From Geodermatophilus telluris (GTDB lineage: Bacteria > Actinomycetota > Actinomycetes > Mycobacteriales > Geodermatophilaceae): DNA of 64,000 nt. A program made the position numbers and the translations under genes. Numbering within the stretch: the first letter of the stretch is position 1; each line of letters starts with the position of its first letter. Under the pieces are notes generated by a model that did no database searches, was not told the DNA's origin, and worked only from the letters and a program-made list of their open reading frames with translations. The stretch covers positions 186,001 to 250,000 of the forward strand of contig NZ_FMZF01000004.1 of the NCBI RefSeq assembly GCF_900102745.1, given 5' to 3'. This document shows positions 45,908 through 54,033 of the stretch, piece by piece.

Positions 45908-47176
45908 TCAGAGCCAGGCGAGCGCGGCCGCGACGAGGGCCTGCGTGCCGGTGTCCAGCGTCGGCTGGAGGACCGGGGCGAAGGCGGCGTGGTGGTTGAC
46001 CGGGACGTCCCGCTCGACCCGGCCGGCCTCCTCGGCGGCGCGCCAGGTGTCCGGGTCGATCCCCCCGAAGCCCCAGTAGGTGTAGGGCGCGCCCAGGCCG
46101 GTGGGGATGTCGCCGAAGTCCTCGCTGGCCGACAGGCGGGGCAGCTGCCCGGCCCGGTCGCCGAAGTGGGCGGCGAAGGCGTCGGCCACCCGGTTGGTCA
46201 CGGCGGGGTCGTTGTCCGTGACCGGGAAGCGGTCGTAGAGCTCGAACTCCGGCTCCCGGGGGCACCCGGACGCCTGGCACTCGGCGGTGACGATCCGGCG
46301 CACGGCGTCGAGCACCGCGGTGCGGGTGGCGTCGCTGTAGGTCCGCGTGTTCAGCAGCAGCGTCGCCGTGTCCGGGATGATGTTGCTCTTGGTGCCCGCC
46401 CGGACGCTGCCCACGGTGAGCACGGCCGGCTCACCCGGTGCCAGCTCGCGGGCCACGACGGTCTGCAGCCGCAGCACGACGGCGGCGGCCACGACCACCG
46501 GGTCGACCGCGGCCTGGGGCATCGAGCCGTGCGAGCCGCGCCCGTGCACCGTGACCCGCACGCTGTCGGCCGCCGACATCGTCGGGCCGGGACGGGTGCG
46601 GACCTCCCCGGCCGGCAGCGGCAGCACGTGCTGGCCCAGCGCCACGTCAGGGACGGGCACGACGTCGGCCAGCCCCCCGTCGAGCATGCCGCGGGCGCCG
46701 TCGCCGGTCTCCTCGGCCGGCTGGAACAGCGCCACCACGGTGCCCCGCCACGAGTCCCGGCCCTCGGCGAGCAGCCGGGCCGCGCCCAGCAGGCACGTGA
46801 CGTGCACGTCGTGACCGCAGGCGTGCATGACCGGCACCTCGTCGCCGTCGGCGTCGATCGCGGTGGCCGTGCTGGCGTAGGGCAGGCCGGTCGCCTCGCG
46901 CACCGGCAGGGCGTCCATGTCGGCGCGCACCAGCACGGTCGGGCCCTCGCCGTTCTCGAGGACGCCGACCACGCCGGTGCCGCCGATCCCCTCGTGCACG
47001 CCGAACCCCGACCGCCGCAGCCGCTCGGCCACCTGCCCGGCGGTGCGTCGCTCCTGGTGCGACAGCTCCGGGTGGCGGTGCAGGTCGCGGTAGAGCTCCT
47101 CCAGCTCGTCGCGGATCCGGTCCAGCCCGGCCAGCACGGTGGCGAGGCGGGACGGGGCGTCGTGGGCGGTCGTCAT
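45908..47176 (-). CDS. M20-family amidohydrolase (N-acyl-amino-acid / hippurate hydrolase type)
   Basis: A 422-residue zinc amidohydrolase. DLHRHPELSHQE, RADMDALPV, HACGHDVHV (metal ligands), the Glu pair in QPAEETGDGA and the terminal NHHAAFAP are all present, matching the M20D amidohydrolases that cleave N-acyl amino acids, indole-acetyl conjugates or hippurate. It is cytoplasmic. The start is ATG 47176 with GGGAG upstream. With a DadA-like oxidase and amino-acid permease nearby, it fits a scavenging pathway for acylated amino compounds. Confidence 0.9.
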   Translation of the reverse strand: MTTAHDAPSRLATVLAGLDRIRDELEELYRDLHRHPELSHQERRTAGQVAERLRRSGFGVHEGIGGTGVVGVLENGEGPTVLVRADMDALPVREATGLPYASTATAIDADGDEVPVMHACGHDVHVTCLLGAARLLAEGRDSWRGTVVALFQPAEETGDGARGMLDGGLADVVPVPDVALGQHVLPLPAGEVRTRPGPTMSAADSVRVTVHGRGSHGSMPQAAVDPVVVAAAVVLRLQTVVARELAPGEPAVLTVGSVRAGTKSNIIPDTATLLLNTRTYSDATRTAVLDAVRRIVTAECQASGCPREPEFELYDRFPVTDNDPAVTNRVADAFAAHFGDRAGQLPRLSASEDFGDIPTGLGAPYTYWGFGGIDPDTWRAAEEAGRVERDVPVNHHAAFAPVLQPTLDTGTQALVAAALAWL

Positions 47177-47444
47177 GGCGGCTCCCGGCGGTCGAGGGAC
47201 GCAGGAACGCGGTCCGGGTCGGCTCCGACAGTGTCAGCCCGCCGTCCCCGACGCACCGCGGGGGCGGGCAGCCGCGGGCCGTGCCGCACGGCGGTGATGC
47301 CGAGGTGACAACGGCGTGACGCACGCCTCCCTAGCGTGCGCTCCCGTGCACCGGCGAGCGGCGCACCGCCGACGGGTGGACAGCAGCACCCGCGTCGACC
47401 GGCCCGTCCCCGCGACGGGGAGACACAGAGAGGAGAGCGGGCCC

Positions 47445-47705
47445 ATTGCCTTCACCAACGCCGGGGACATCGTGTTCCTGGCCCAAGGGGGCACCCTCCG
47501 GTACTTCTACAGCTTCGGCGGGGCCGACCGCGGCTTCCAGCAGGCCGGTGCGGACATCAAGACCCCGAACAACGGCGCGGAGGTCGTCGCGTTCGACCAG
47601 AGCAAGCAGAAGCTGACCAACGGCACGACCACGTACCGCGTCAGCTTCCGCAACCTGGGGCCCGGGGGGATCTTCTTCAACATCCAGGGTGGAGGGGCAG
47701 CGTGA
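47445..47705 (+). CDS. Small protein of unknown function, possibly ATT-started
   Basis: About 86 residues beginning IAFTNAGDIVFLAQGG, then TLRYFYSFGGADRGFQQAGAD, FDQSKQKLTNGTTTYRVSFRNLG and a Gly-rich end: a beta-rich soluble protein, richer in Phe, Asn, Gln and Lys than the neighbours. The only good Shine-Dalgarno (AGGAG, 47431-47435) sits 9 bases before an in-frame ATT at 47445. In-frame GTGs at 47316, 47346 and 47376 lack one and would add an Arg-rich, non-protein-like leader. The stop overlaps the next gene by 4 bases. No family is recognised. Confidence 0.5.
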   Translation: MAFTNAGDIVFLAQGGTLRYFYSFGGADRGFQQAGADIKTPNNGAEVVAFDQSKQKLTNGTTTYRVSFRNLGPGGIFFNIQGGGAA

Positions 47706-47917
47706 GGATCACGGCGATCGTCGACGAGAACGGTCAGGTCATCGCAGCCACGTCCGGACGCGTCGGCGACCCGGAGTCCGTGTCGGCCGCGGCCGGGGAC
47801 GAGGTCGTGGGGGGCGTCGAACTCCTGCAGGGGCAGACGTCGCGGGAGGTCGAGGTCTCGGACGAGCTGTTCCAGAGCGGTGACGCGGACGCGCTGTTCA
47901 GGCAGCTCTCCGAGTAG
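47702..47917 (+). CDS. Small acidic protein of unknown function
   Basis: A 71-residue acidic protein: VRITAIVDENGQVIAATSG, then VVGGVELLQGQTSREVEVSDELF and DADALFRQLSE. The pattern suggests a small beta-sheet domain ending in a helix. GTG 47702 overlaps the previous stop, so the two genes form a translationally coupled pair of unknown purpose. A strong terminator follows at 47941. Confidence 0.65.
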   Translation: MRITAIVDENGQVIAATSGRVGDPESVSAAAGDEVVGGVELLQGQTSREVEVSDELFQSGDADALFRQLSE

Positions 47918-47940
47918 CGCCCGGGCCGACGGCGTCGACC

Positions 47941-47980
47941 CTGCCGGGGCGATCGGGAGTCCTCCCGGTCGCCCCGGCAG
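47941..47980. terminator. Long hairpin terminator
   Basis: A 19-bp inverted repeat with a single G-U pair (47941-47959 and 47962-47980) after the small-protein pair. Confidence 0.78.
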
Positions 47981-48070
47981 ACGGCGCCGGGCCGGCCTCC
48001 TGACGCCCCGCCGGCGACGTCGGCGGCAGCCGTGCGGTCGGGTCAGGAGGTCCACCGACGGCGTCGGGAC

Positions 48071-48106
48071 GGGCAGGCCCGCAGTGCCGTGACCGCAGGC
48101 CTGCCC
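48071..48106 (-). terminator. Possible terminator of the lipoprotein gene
   Basis: 9-bp perfect arms (48071-48079 and 48098-48106) with an 18-base loop, 35 bases past the stop of the minus-strand gene at 48141. Confidence 0.4.
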
Positions 48107-48140
48107 GCACACCCGCAGGCTCCTGACGCGAGCGGTCCGC

Positions 48141-48734
48141 TCAGGCGTCCAGACCGGAGAAGGTCGGCGTGGCCTCCTCCCCGTCCCAGTTCACGCGGAA
48201 GGAGAACGCCTCCTCGAGCGCCGCGCGGTACTGGTCGGCCTCGTCCTGGGTGATGGTGCCGTCGGCCAGCAGGGTGTCGATGGCCGGGCTGTACTCCGCG
48301 ACCAGCGCGTCGATGAGCGTCTGCGGGTCGATGCCGAGGTCCTCGGCGACGGCGGCGAGGTTCTGCCCGGCGTCCATGCGCACGTGCAGCTCGTCGTGGC
48401 TGATGGTGAGCACCTCGTCGAGGACGTCCTCGATGGGCTGGTGGCCACGGTGCAGGCCGAGGCCGGCGTCGCCATAGGCCTCCTGGACCAGCTCGACGAG
48501 CTGGTCCTCGGTGGTGACGGAGGAGACGTCGATGCCGCCGGGGCCGCCGCCCTGTGCCATGCCGCCGCCGGGCCCGCCGGTGTCGGTGGTGCCGTCGGTG
48601 GTGCTGCTGTCGGCGGACGCCGAGGTGCTCGTGCCGCTGGTCGCGGAGGCGGCCTCGGCGGTGGTGCCGCAGGCGGCGGCGACCGGGACGACGGCGGCGA
48701 GGAGGACGGCGGCGAGGGTCGTGCGGAGCTTCAC
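48141..48734 (-). CDS. Secreted/lipoprotein with helical C-terminal domain
   Basis: A 197-residue exported protein. The signal peptide VKLRTTLAAVLLAAVVPVAAAC ends in a Cys, a weak lipobox; a Ser/Thr/Gly-rich low-complexity linker follows (TSTSASADSSTTDGTTDTGG in part, then GGGMAQGGGPGG). The C-terminal region (IEDVLDEVLTISHDELHVRM, LAAVAEDLGIDPQTLIDALV, DGTITQDEADQYRAALEEAF) is made of short helical repeats seen in many actinobacterial surface proteins. The start is GTG 48734 after GGGAGG. It is divergent from HupE. Confidence 0.75.
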   Translation of the reverse strand: MKLRTTLAAVLLAAVVPVAAACGTTAEAASATSGTSTSASADSSTTDGTTDTGGPGGGMAQGGGPGGIDVSSVTTEDQLVELVQEAYGDAGLGLHRGHQPIEDVLDEVLTISHDELHVRMDAGQNLAAVAEDLGIDPQTLIDALVAEYSPAIDTLLADGTITQDEADQYRAALEEAFSFRVNWDGEEATPTFSGLDA

Positions 48735-48910
48735 GGGAGGCTTCTCTCGGTTCGGGAGGAGTCGGTCGGGCACCACGATGTGCGGCAGTCCTCCGGCTCC
48801 TCTGGACGTGCACTGTGAGGACGCTGTGACACCTCGCGACTGCGCTCCGTCACATCTCTCCCAGCCGGCGTCCGGGGAACTCCCAGGGAGCACCGGCACG
48901 GTGGGGCCCC

Positions 48911-50212
48911 GTGTCCTCCTCCCCCCGCCGCCGCACGCTCGCCACCGGCGCCGCCCTCACCGGCCTGCTGACCGGCGGCCTCGTCCTGCTCACGCCCGCC
49001 GTCGCGAGCGCGCACAGCCTCGACAGCAGCACGCTGTCGGTCCGGGTCGGCGAGGACGCGGTGGACACCACCGTGACCGTCGCGCTGCAGACGCTCGACG
49101 AGACGCTGGGCACCGACTGGACGGCGGCCACCGACGTCGACTCCTACGCCGACGCCGTCATCGCCTACGTCGACGAGCACCTGACCGTCACCGGCGCCGA
49201 CGGCACTCCCTGGACCGAGACCTACACCGCCGTCACCGGCGAGTCGGTGGAGGGCATCGACTCCGTCGGTGTCGAGGTGACCCTCGACCCCGCCGGCGCC
49301 GACCCGTCGTCGTTCACGCTCGCCTACGACGGCGTCATCGAGGCCGACCCGGCGCACGAGGCCGTCGTCGTCCTCACCGACGCCGCCGGCGACATCTCCA
49401 CCGCCGGCGTGCTCACCGCCACCGACGACAGCCTGCAGATCGGGGACGCTGCGGACGCCGGGATCACCGACGTGGTCGGGTACGGGCTGCACCACGTCCT
49501 CGAGGGCGCCGACCACCTGCTCTTCCTGCTGACCCTGCTGCTGGTGGCGCCGCTGGTCACCGTCGCCGGCCGGTGGCAGCGCCGCGAGGGCCTGGCCCCG
49601 ACGCTGCGCCGCGTGCTGGCGGTCGTCACCGCGTTCACCGTCGGCCACTCGCTCACGCTGATCGCCTCGGCGCTGGGCTGGGTCGCCGTGCCCGGCGCGC
49701 CGGTCGAGGTGCTGATCGCCGCCTCGGTCGGAGTGGCGGCGGTGCACGCGGTGCGCCCGCTGGCCCGCCGCGGCGAGGTGCTCATCGCCGGCGGCTTCGG
49801 CCTGGTGCACGGCCTGGCCTTCGCCGGCATCCTCACCGACCTCGGGCTCGCCGGGACGGCGTCGGTGCCCGCCCTGTTGGCGTTCAACGTCGGTGTCGAG
49901 CTGGCGCAGCTGCTCACCGTGGCGCTGGTGTTCCCGTCCCTGTACGTGGTGTCGCGGACGCGGTTCTCCCCGGCGCTGCGCCTCACCGGCGCCGGCGTGG
50001 CACTGGCCGCCGCCACCGGGTGGGCGCTGGACCGACTGGGCCTGCTGGCCAACCCGCTGGCCGGCGCGGAGGACGCCGCCATCGCCCACCCCTGGTGGGT
50101 GGTGACCGGGCTCGCCGTCGCCGCCGCGGTGTGCTGGACGGCCGACCGCCGGCGGCGTCCGCGCGCGGCGCTCCCTGCCCGGGAGGAGGTCTCCAGCGCT
50201 CCGGCGCGGTGA
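48911..50212 (+). CDS. HupE/UreJ-family membrane protein
   Basis: A 433-residue protein. An N-terminal signal peptide (GALTGLLTGGLVLLTPAVASAHS-like region) leads to an extracytoplasmic domain of about 150 residues, then six or seven helices with the HupE motif GLHHVLEGADHLLFLLTLLL, GHSLTLIAS and HGLAFAGIL, whose His and Asp residues are thought to handle Ni2+ or Co2+. No hydrogenase or urease is nearby, so the metal is unclear. The GTG start lies 176 bases from the divergent lipoprotein gene. Confidence 0.85.
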   Translation: MSSSPRRRTLATGAALTGLLTGGLVLLTPAVASAHSLDSSTLSVRVGEDAVDTTVTVALQTLDETLGTDWTAATDVDSYADAVIAYVDEHLTVTGADGTPWTETYTAVTGESVEGIDSVGVEVTLDPAGADPSSFTLAYDGVIEADPAHEAVVVLTDAAGDISTAGVLTATDDSLQIGDAADAGITDVVGYGLHHVLEGADHLLFLLTLLLVAPLVTVAGRWQRREGLAPTLRRVLAVVTAFTVGHSLTLIASALGWVAVPGAPVEVLIAASVGVAAVHAVRPLARRGEVLIAGGFGLVHGLAFAGILTDLGLAGTASVPALLAFNVGVELAQLLTVALVFPSLYVVSRTRFSPALRLTGAGVALAAATGWALDRLGLLANPLAGAEDAAIAHPWWVVTGLAVAAAVCWTADRRRRPRAALPAREEVSSAPAR

Positions 50213-50625
50213 CGTCCTCCGGGGCGCGGCGGGTGCGACCGCAGCAGGTCGATGCCCTCGGAGACGGCGGCCGCACGTTTACGCGGGACCTGCGGCTGGC
50301 CCTGGCGCGCAAGCACCTCGACCGAGCCGACGGCGACGACGCGGACCTGCTGCACCCCGACCGGGCGGCCGAGGCGGTGCGGCGGGCCGCCGCCGGATCG
50401 ACGCCCGGCACGAGGCCGGCCACCGTGGTCCGCGGCCGGCCGGACTGCTGTGCAGCCACCTCCGCCGGACCGGTGGCGGAGCGCTCGCCGGGCGGCGGGC
50501 CGGTAGCGCAGGCAGCACCCGGCGCGCAGAGGTGCCGACCCACCCTCGACCACGAACGCGTCACGCGGACGGAGGGGGCCGGTGTGCGGACAGCCGTCGC
50601 CGCACTCGCCTGGCCGGCCGCCTGA
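50209..50625 (+). CDS. Possible coupled ORF after hupE, unknown or decaying
   Basis: A GTG overlapping the hupE stop opens 138 codons. The first 60 residues look protein-like and use strongly G/C-ending codons (RTFTRDLRLALARKHLDRADG, DADLLHPDRAAEAVRRAA), while the rest is Pro/Arg/Ala-rich and poorly structured. No family is recognised. It may be a real short protein with a wrong end, or the remains of a longer gene. Confidence 0.35.
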   Translation: MTSSGARRVRPQQVDALGDGGRTFTRDLRLALARKHLDRADGDDADLLHPDRAAEAVRRAAAGSTPGTRPATVVRGRPDCCAATSAGPVAERSPGGGPVAQAAPGAQRCRPTLDHERVTRTEGAGVRTAVAALAWPAA

Positions 50626-50862
50626 CGCCCGTGACGATGTCGGTCAGCTGACATCGCGACTGGGAGCGGCGGCGGGTTGGCGGTCGAGGCGCATCGGGGC
50701 GCAACCGCCCACACACGACGCGCTCAGGTCGGGTCCGTCGGCGGGGACCCAGGCTCCCGGCGGTGCTCGTGACCCCAGCCGGGCTGCTGACCGTCGTCGT
50801 GGCGAGGTGACCTGCCGCGCTGGACAGTGCAGAGGATCGGCGGGGTGACGAGGAGGTGCCGG

Positions 50863-51291
50863 ATGGCGGGGTGGCGGTCGACCGGTCGACGGGGGACGCG
50901 CCAGGGTGTCGACGACCGCGCTCCGGAGCGGCGGGGGTGGGTCGGTCGGCTCCTGGCCACGGGCACGGACCCCGACCCCCGCTTCACCTTCGCCAACGAG
51001 CGGACCTTCCTCGCGTGGATCCGCACGTCCCTGGCCCTGATGGCGGGCGGGATCGGTCTCGAGGCCTTCGCCGGAGAGGCGCTCGCCGTCCGGTTCCGCC
51101 AGGTCCTCGCGGTCGGGCTGCTGCTCTTCGGCGCTGCGCTGGCTGTGACTGCCTTCAGCCGTTGGTACCGCAGCGAGCGGGCCCTCCGGGAGGGGAGGAG
51201 CCTCCCCGGGCTCGGTGTCGCACCGGTGCTCGCCGCTGGGCTGGCCGTGTGCGGCATCGCCCTGGTCATCGGTGCCCTGGTCGCGGCATGA
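50863..51291 (+). CDS. YidH-type DUF202 membrane protein
   Basis: A 142-residue protein with three membrane helices. RFTFANERTFLAWIRTSLALMAGGIGLEAF is the DUF202 signature (given here as one motif spanning helix 1). The role is unknown; members are often found in pairs, as here. ATG 50863 follows GAGGAGG with 6-base spacing, preferred over the upstream GTG. Its stop overlaps the next DUF202 gene (ATGA). Confidence 0.86.
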   Translation: MAGWRSTGRRGTRQGVDDRAPERRGWVGRLLATGTDPDPRFTFANERTFLAWIRTSLALMAGGIGLEAFAGEALAVRFRQVLAVGLLLFGAALAVTAFSRWYRSERALREGRSLPGLGVAPVLAAGLAVCGIALVIGALVAA

Positions 51292-51623
51292 GCAGAGGTG
51301 GACACGAGCGCGCGCCGTCCCTGTGGGACCCCGGCGCGCAGCCGGAGCGGACCCACCAGGCATGGACGCGCACCGCTCTGGCACTGGCTGTCTGTGCCCT
51401 CCTGACCACACGGCTCGTCGGTTCTACCGGTGTCCTCGCGGTCGGGGTGAGCGCTGCCGGCGTCGTGGCAGCCGCGTCGGTCTCCTGGGCGCAGTGGCGA
51501 CGGTTGCGATCCAGGCAGCACGGGCCCGCCCCTCGTGCGACCGCGGCCCTGACCGTCCTGACGGTCCTCCTCGCCGGCGCGGCGCTGACGTTGATCGCCC
51601 TCGGTGCCGTCGGTGCTCGTTGA
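51288..51623 (+). CDS. DUF202 membrane protein, second of pair
   Basis: A 111-residue protein with the shorter DUF202 pattern: PERTHQAWTRTALALAVCAL in helix 1, then two more membrane helices and QWRRLRSRQ between them. It is translationally coupled to the preceding DUF202 gene. It is the last chromosomal gene before the mobile region that begins at 51822. Confidence 0.8.
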   Translation: MSRGGHERAPSLWDPGAQPERTHQAWTRTALALAVCALLTTRLVGSTGVLAVGVSAAGVVAAASVSWAQWRRLRSRQHGPAPRATAALTVLTVLLAGAALTLIALGAVGAR

Positions 51624-51821
51624 GCTGGCACGTGGCGTCCGCCGGGCGCACGTGTCCACCGGACACCGACGACGGGCTGATCGCCCCTGCGGGGACCTCC
51701 CGCTCGCCGCCTGGTGCGGAGTCACGTGCTGAGGTCGACCTGCGGTCGAGGCCCAGCTCCGCACCGCAGCGCAATCGATCGTTCGTCCGACCGCAGCCGG
51801 CGAGGCGCTCAGCAGGAGCTC

Positions 51822-51869
51822 TGCTCCCCCGATTGGACTCGAACCAATAACCCTGCGAGTTGATCTTGA
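51822..51869 (-). repeat. Attachment-site repeat, left copy (tRNA 3' fragment)
   Basis: 48 bases identical to 60647-60694. Read on the minus strand it holds a complete T-arm (ATTGG-TTCGAGT-CCAAT) and a CGGGGGA acceptor strand with G discriminator, closest to the 3' half of actinobacterial tRNA-Asn. No D-arm or anticodon stem follows, so this is not a functional tRNA. GTTTGTTGGTCGT begins 94 bases past its end. Confidence 0.85.
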
Positions 51870-51962
51870 GGTGGTTGGCGGCGGTTGGTCCACAACGAAC
51901 GCGCAGGTCAACCGGCCTCCGAGCCCTCGAGCAGCGTCGGCTGCCACTGGGTATCAAGGAAC

Positions 51963-51986
51963 GTTTGTTGGTCGTAGATTGGTCGC
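51963..51986. repeat. Integrase arm-like motif, left end of element A
   Basis: GTTTGTTGGTCGT followed by a second TTGGTCG; starts 94 bases after the 48-bp core. The same motif lies at 60788-60811, also 94 bases after its core, and at 60580-60602. Confidence 0.65.
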
Positions 51987-52072
51987 GTCGTCGCCGCCGA
52001 CCTGATCCGCCTGGCTCCACACCGGCCTTGCAGAGGCTGGACCGGTACCGAAGGTCGGTCATTCTCCTGACC

Positions 52073-52537
52073 GTGACGACGGTGTCGCCAGCGGACGCGA
52101 AGGCTCGCCTGTCCAGGCTGGTCGCCCGCACCAGCGGTCAGCACGAACGCGCCTATGTGACCGTGCACGGCAGGCCTTCCGCCGTCCTGCGCACCACCGA
52201 TGACCTCTGGTCCCTCAAGGCGATCGCCGACGCCATGCGGTGGCTGCACACGTCCGAGGCTGAGCTCGCCCGAGGAGAGGCTGAGGGCCGCGACGAGCTG
52301 GACGCGGCCATAGCTCGCCGGCGCAGCCGGCAACGGATCGGTGGGGTCCTGATCCGGTCGGCCTCGGCGAAGGTGAACGTGACCGGGAGGACGACCTCCC
52401 GTCCGGCTCCGGTCCGGCCACACCCACCGCTCCTGCTGCACCCACGACCTGAGCGGCCGGCCGCCCGGCATGCGGCGGTGCCTTCCTGGAGTCTGTCCCG
52501 CAGCGGTTGCAGCCTGCGGATCACCTCGTCCAGCTGA
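52073..52537 (+). CDS. Phd/YefM-family antitoxin, orphan
   Basis: The first about 75 residues match Phd/YefM antitoxins: TTVSPADAKARLSRLVARTS, ERAYVTVHGRPSAVLRTTDDL, then an acidic C-terminal toxin-binding part (SEAELARGEAEGRDELDAAIARRR). The rest of the 154-codon reading is Pro/Arg-rich and probably not natural; the usual length is about 85-100 residues, so the 3' end may be damaged. No RelE/YoeB-like toxin gene follows. The GTG start lacks a clear Shine-Dalgarno. Confidence 0.7.
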   Translation: MTTVSPADAKARLSRLVARTSGQHERAYVTVHGRPSAVLRTTDDLWSLKAIADAMRWLHTSEAELARGEAEGRDELDAAIARRRSRQRIGGVLIRSASAKVNVTGRTTSRPAPVRPHPPLLLHPRPERPAARHAAVPSWSLSRSGCSLRITSSS

Positions 52538-52685
52538 GCGGCGTCCAGAGCCGCTGCGGCGGAGCCGAGGTCGTCGAGGGGGCGGCGATGTCCTGGGCGG
52601 CGGTGAGGGCGCGCAGGCAGCTCTCGTCGAGCTGCGCCCGGCCACCCGGGTCAGCGCCGCCCGTCGACGGCGCGGGCGTGGTCAT
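52430..52685 (-). pseudogene. Small helical protein gene, frameshifted
   Basis: ATG 52685 opens MTTPAPSTGGADPGGRAQL and DESCLRALTAAQDIAAP; the frame then breaks, and LDDLGSAAAALDAAQLDEVI with RRLQPLRDRLQEGTAA continues in another frame. One more G in the GGGGG run at 52578-52582 would join them into a single helical protein. The 3' end is not clear (given approximately). Its ATG overlaps the stop of the small membrane gene upstream (ATGA), so the two were an operon. The family is unknown. Confidence 0.5.
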
Positions 52686-52838
52686 CGCCTGCGCGGCCGC
52701 AGACCCCGGCGGGTCCGTGCCGAGCAGCCCACGCCGACGACGACACCGACGACGAAGGCGCCGGTGGTGACCCACCCGGTCCACCCCACCCGGCCGGGCG
52801 GACCGGTACGCCTGGTCCCCGGTGCCGGCCTGGGTCAT
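52682..52838 (-). pseudogene. Small single-pass membrane protein gene, frameshifted
   Basis: ATG 52838, with GGGAGGA six bases upstream, opens MTQAGTGDQAYRSARPG; after the CCCC run at 52784-52787 another frame gives GWTGWVTTGAFVVGVVVGVG, one membrane helix, and a basic tail ending at the TGA that overlaps the next start. The span is 157 bases, one more than a whole number of codons; removing one base in that run gives an intact 51-residue protein. The family is unknown. Confidence 0.5.
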
Positions 52839-52964
52839 GGCAGTCCTCCCCCGCGGCGGATCGATGGCCGCCGTGCTGACCGGCACACGGTGGGCTACGC
52901 GCGGAGGAGACCGGTGCGGGTGCGGGTCCAGCGCCCCGGGCGCCGACCGGCCGGGCGGTGTCCG

Positions 52965-53551
52965 GTGACCGTGCTGGGCAGGGTGACCGGCGCCGTCCGG
53001 ACGGCTGCGGTGACCGGACGGTGGTTCACCCTGGTCGGGTGGATCGCGCTCGCCGTGGCCACGGTCGCGCTGCCGGCCCCCGGCGGTGGCGGTGGCGGTG
53101 GCGGTGGCGACGACGCCGGAGGGCTGCTGCGCCCGGACAGCGCGGCGGTCGAGATCCAGGAACGCAGCCTGCCGCTGTTCCGCGTGCCGGTGCTGTCCGA
53201 GACCACCGTCGCGGTGCACGACCCGCAGGGACTGGACCCTCTCACCTGGGCTGATGTCGCGCTGTGGGCGCTGGCCCACTCCCTGGCCACCCTGCAGCGC
53301 GGGGTGTCGCCGACCGGGGAGCAGGTCCTCGCGGCGGTACCGGTCCCCACCTCCAGTCCCGAGACGGCGGTCACCTTCCTCTACGTGACCCACGGGACCT
53401 CGCTCGCGGAGGCGACCTCCCTCACCCGCCAGTACGCCGGCCCTTTCGACAACCATGCCTCGGTGTAGACCTACGCCACCGGGCTCGCACCGGCCTCGGT
53501 CACTCAGGCGGAGCACCTCCGGACGCGGTTGCATGTGTTCTTCGCAGGTGT
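52965..53551 (+). pseudogene. MMPL (RND-type) transporter, truncated with nonsense codon
   Basis: The N-terminus matches actinobacterial MMPL transporters: LGRVTGAVRTAAVTGRWFTL, GGLLRPDSAAVEIQERSLPL, FRVPVLSETTVAVHDPQGLD, TAVTFLYVTHGTSLAEATSL. The frame stops at TAG (53466-53468) where the family has a Glu codon, yet the similarity continues in the same frame (TYATGLAPASVTQAEHLRTRL) for about 25 codons before fading. More than 500 residues, including almost all membrane helices, are missing. It is a dead gene. Confidence 0.8.
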
Positions 53552-54033
53552 TGACCCGGTCCTCGACCGAGGCCGCCACGGACAGGACCCGACTCAGGTC
53601 CCGCTGTGCGTCGAGCGCACGACCTCGTGATGCGACCAGCGGTCCCGACCGAAGCTGTTCGTGTCGTCCCCGCCGATCCGGTGCAGTCAGCGGAGGTCGG
53701 CGCTCACCTCGCCTCCCCGACGGAGCGGGACACCCCGACGAGCGCCTCGGCGAGCCGCTGTTCCAACGCCCGGTTCCCCGACTCCTCCCGTCAGTGTGTG
53801 CTTCCGTGACCTGTCCCTCGGTGCACCGTGGTGGGAGGACGCGTCGCCGGGGTCGGTCGCATCGCCACCCCGGGGGGAGAGGCGGCGTGCTCGTGTGCGG
53901 GAGCGGGCGCCTCCGGCGCGTCGAGCCCCCGTCGCCCTCATCGCCGGCCGGGGCCACGTTCGTTGCTGTACACGGTTGCGCTCGATGGGATGACGCACAC
54001 CAGCTGGTCCTCGTGGGAGTGCGCGACACTGGA
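53552..54033. other. No gene recognised
   Basis: 482 bases between the dead MMPL gene and the regulator. Open frames exist but none has protein-like composition or a start signal; probably decayed sequence and the promoter of the next gene. Confidence 0.5.

Noticed and set aside
51822-51869. A functional tRNA gene
   Set aside because: Only T-arm and acceptor sequence are present; no D-arm, no U33-type anticodon loop and no matching 5' acceptor strand follow on either copy.
53085-53110. A GGCGGT microsatellite as a phase-variation tract
   Set aside because: It encodes a poly-Gly linker in a gene that is already dead, and trinucleotide change would not shift the frame.
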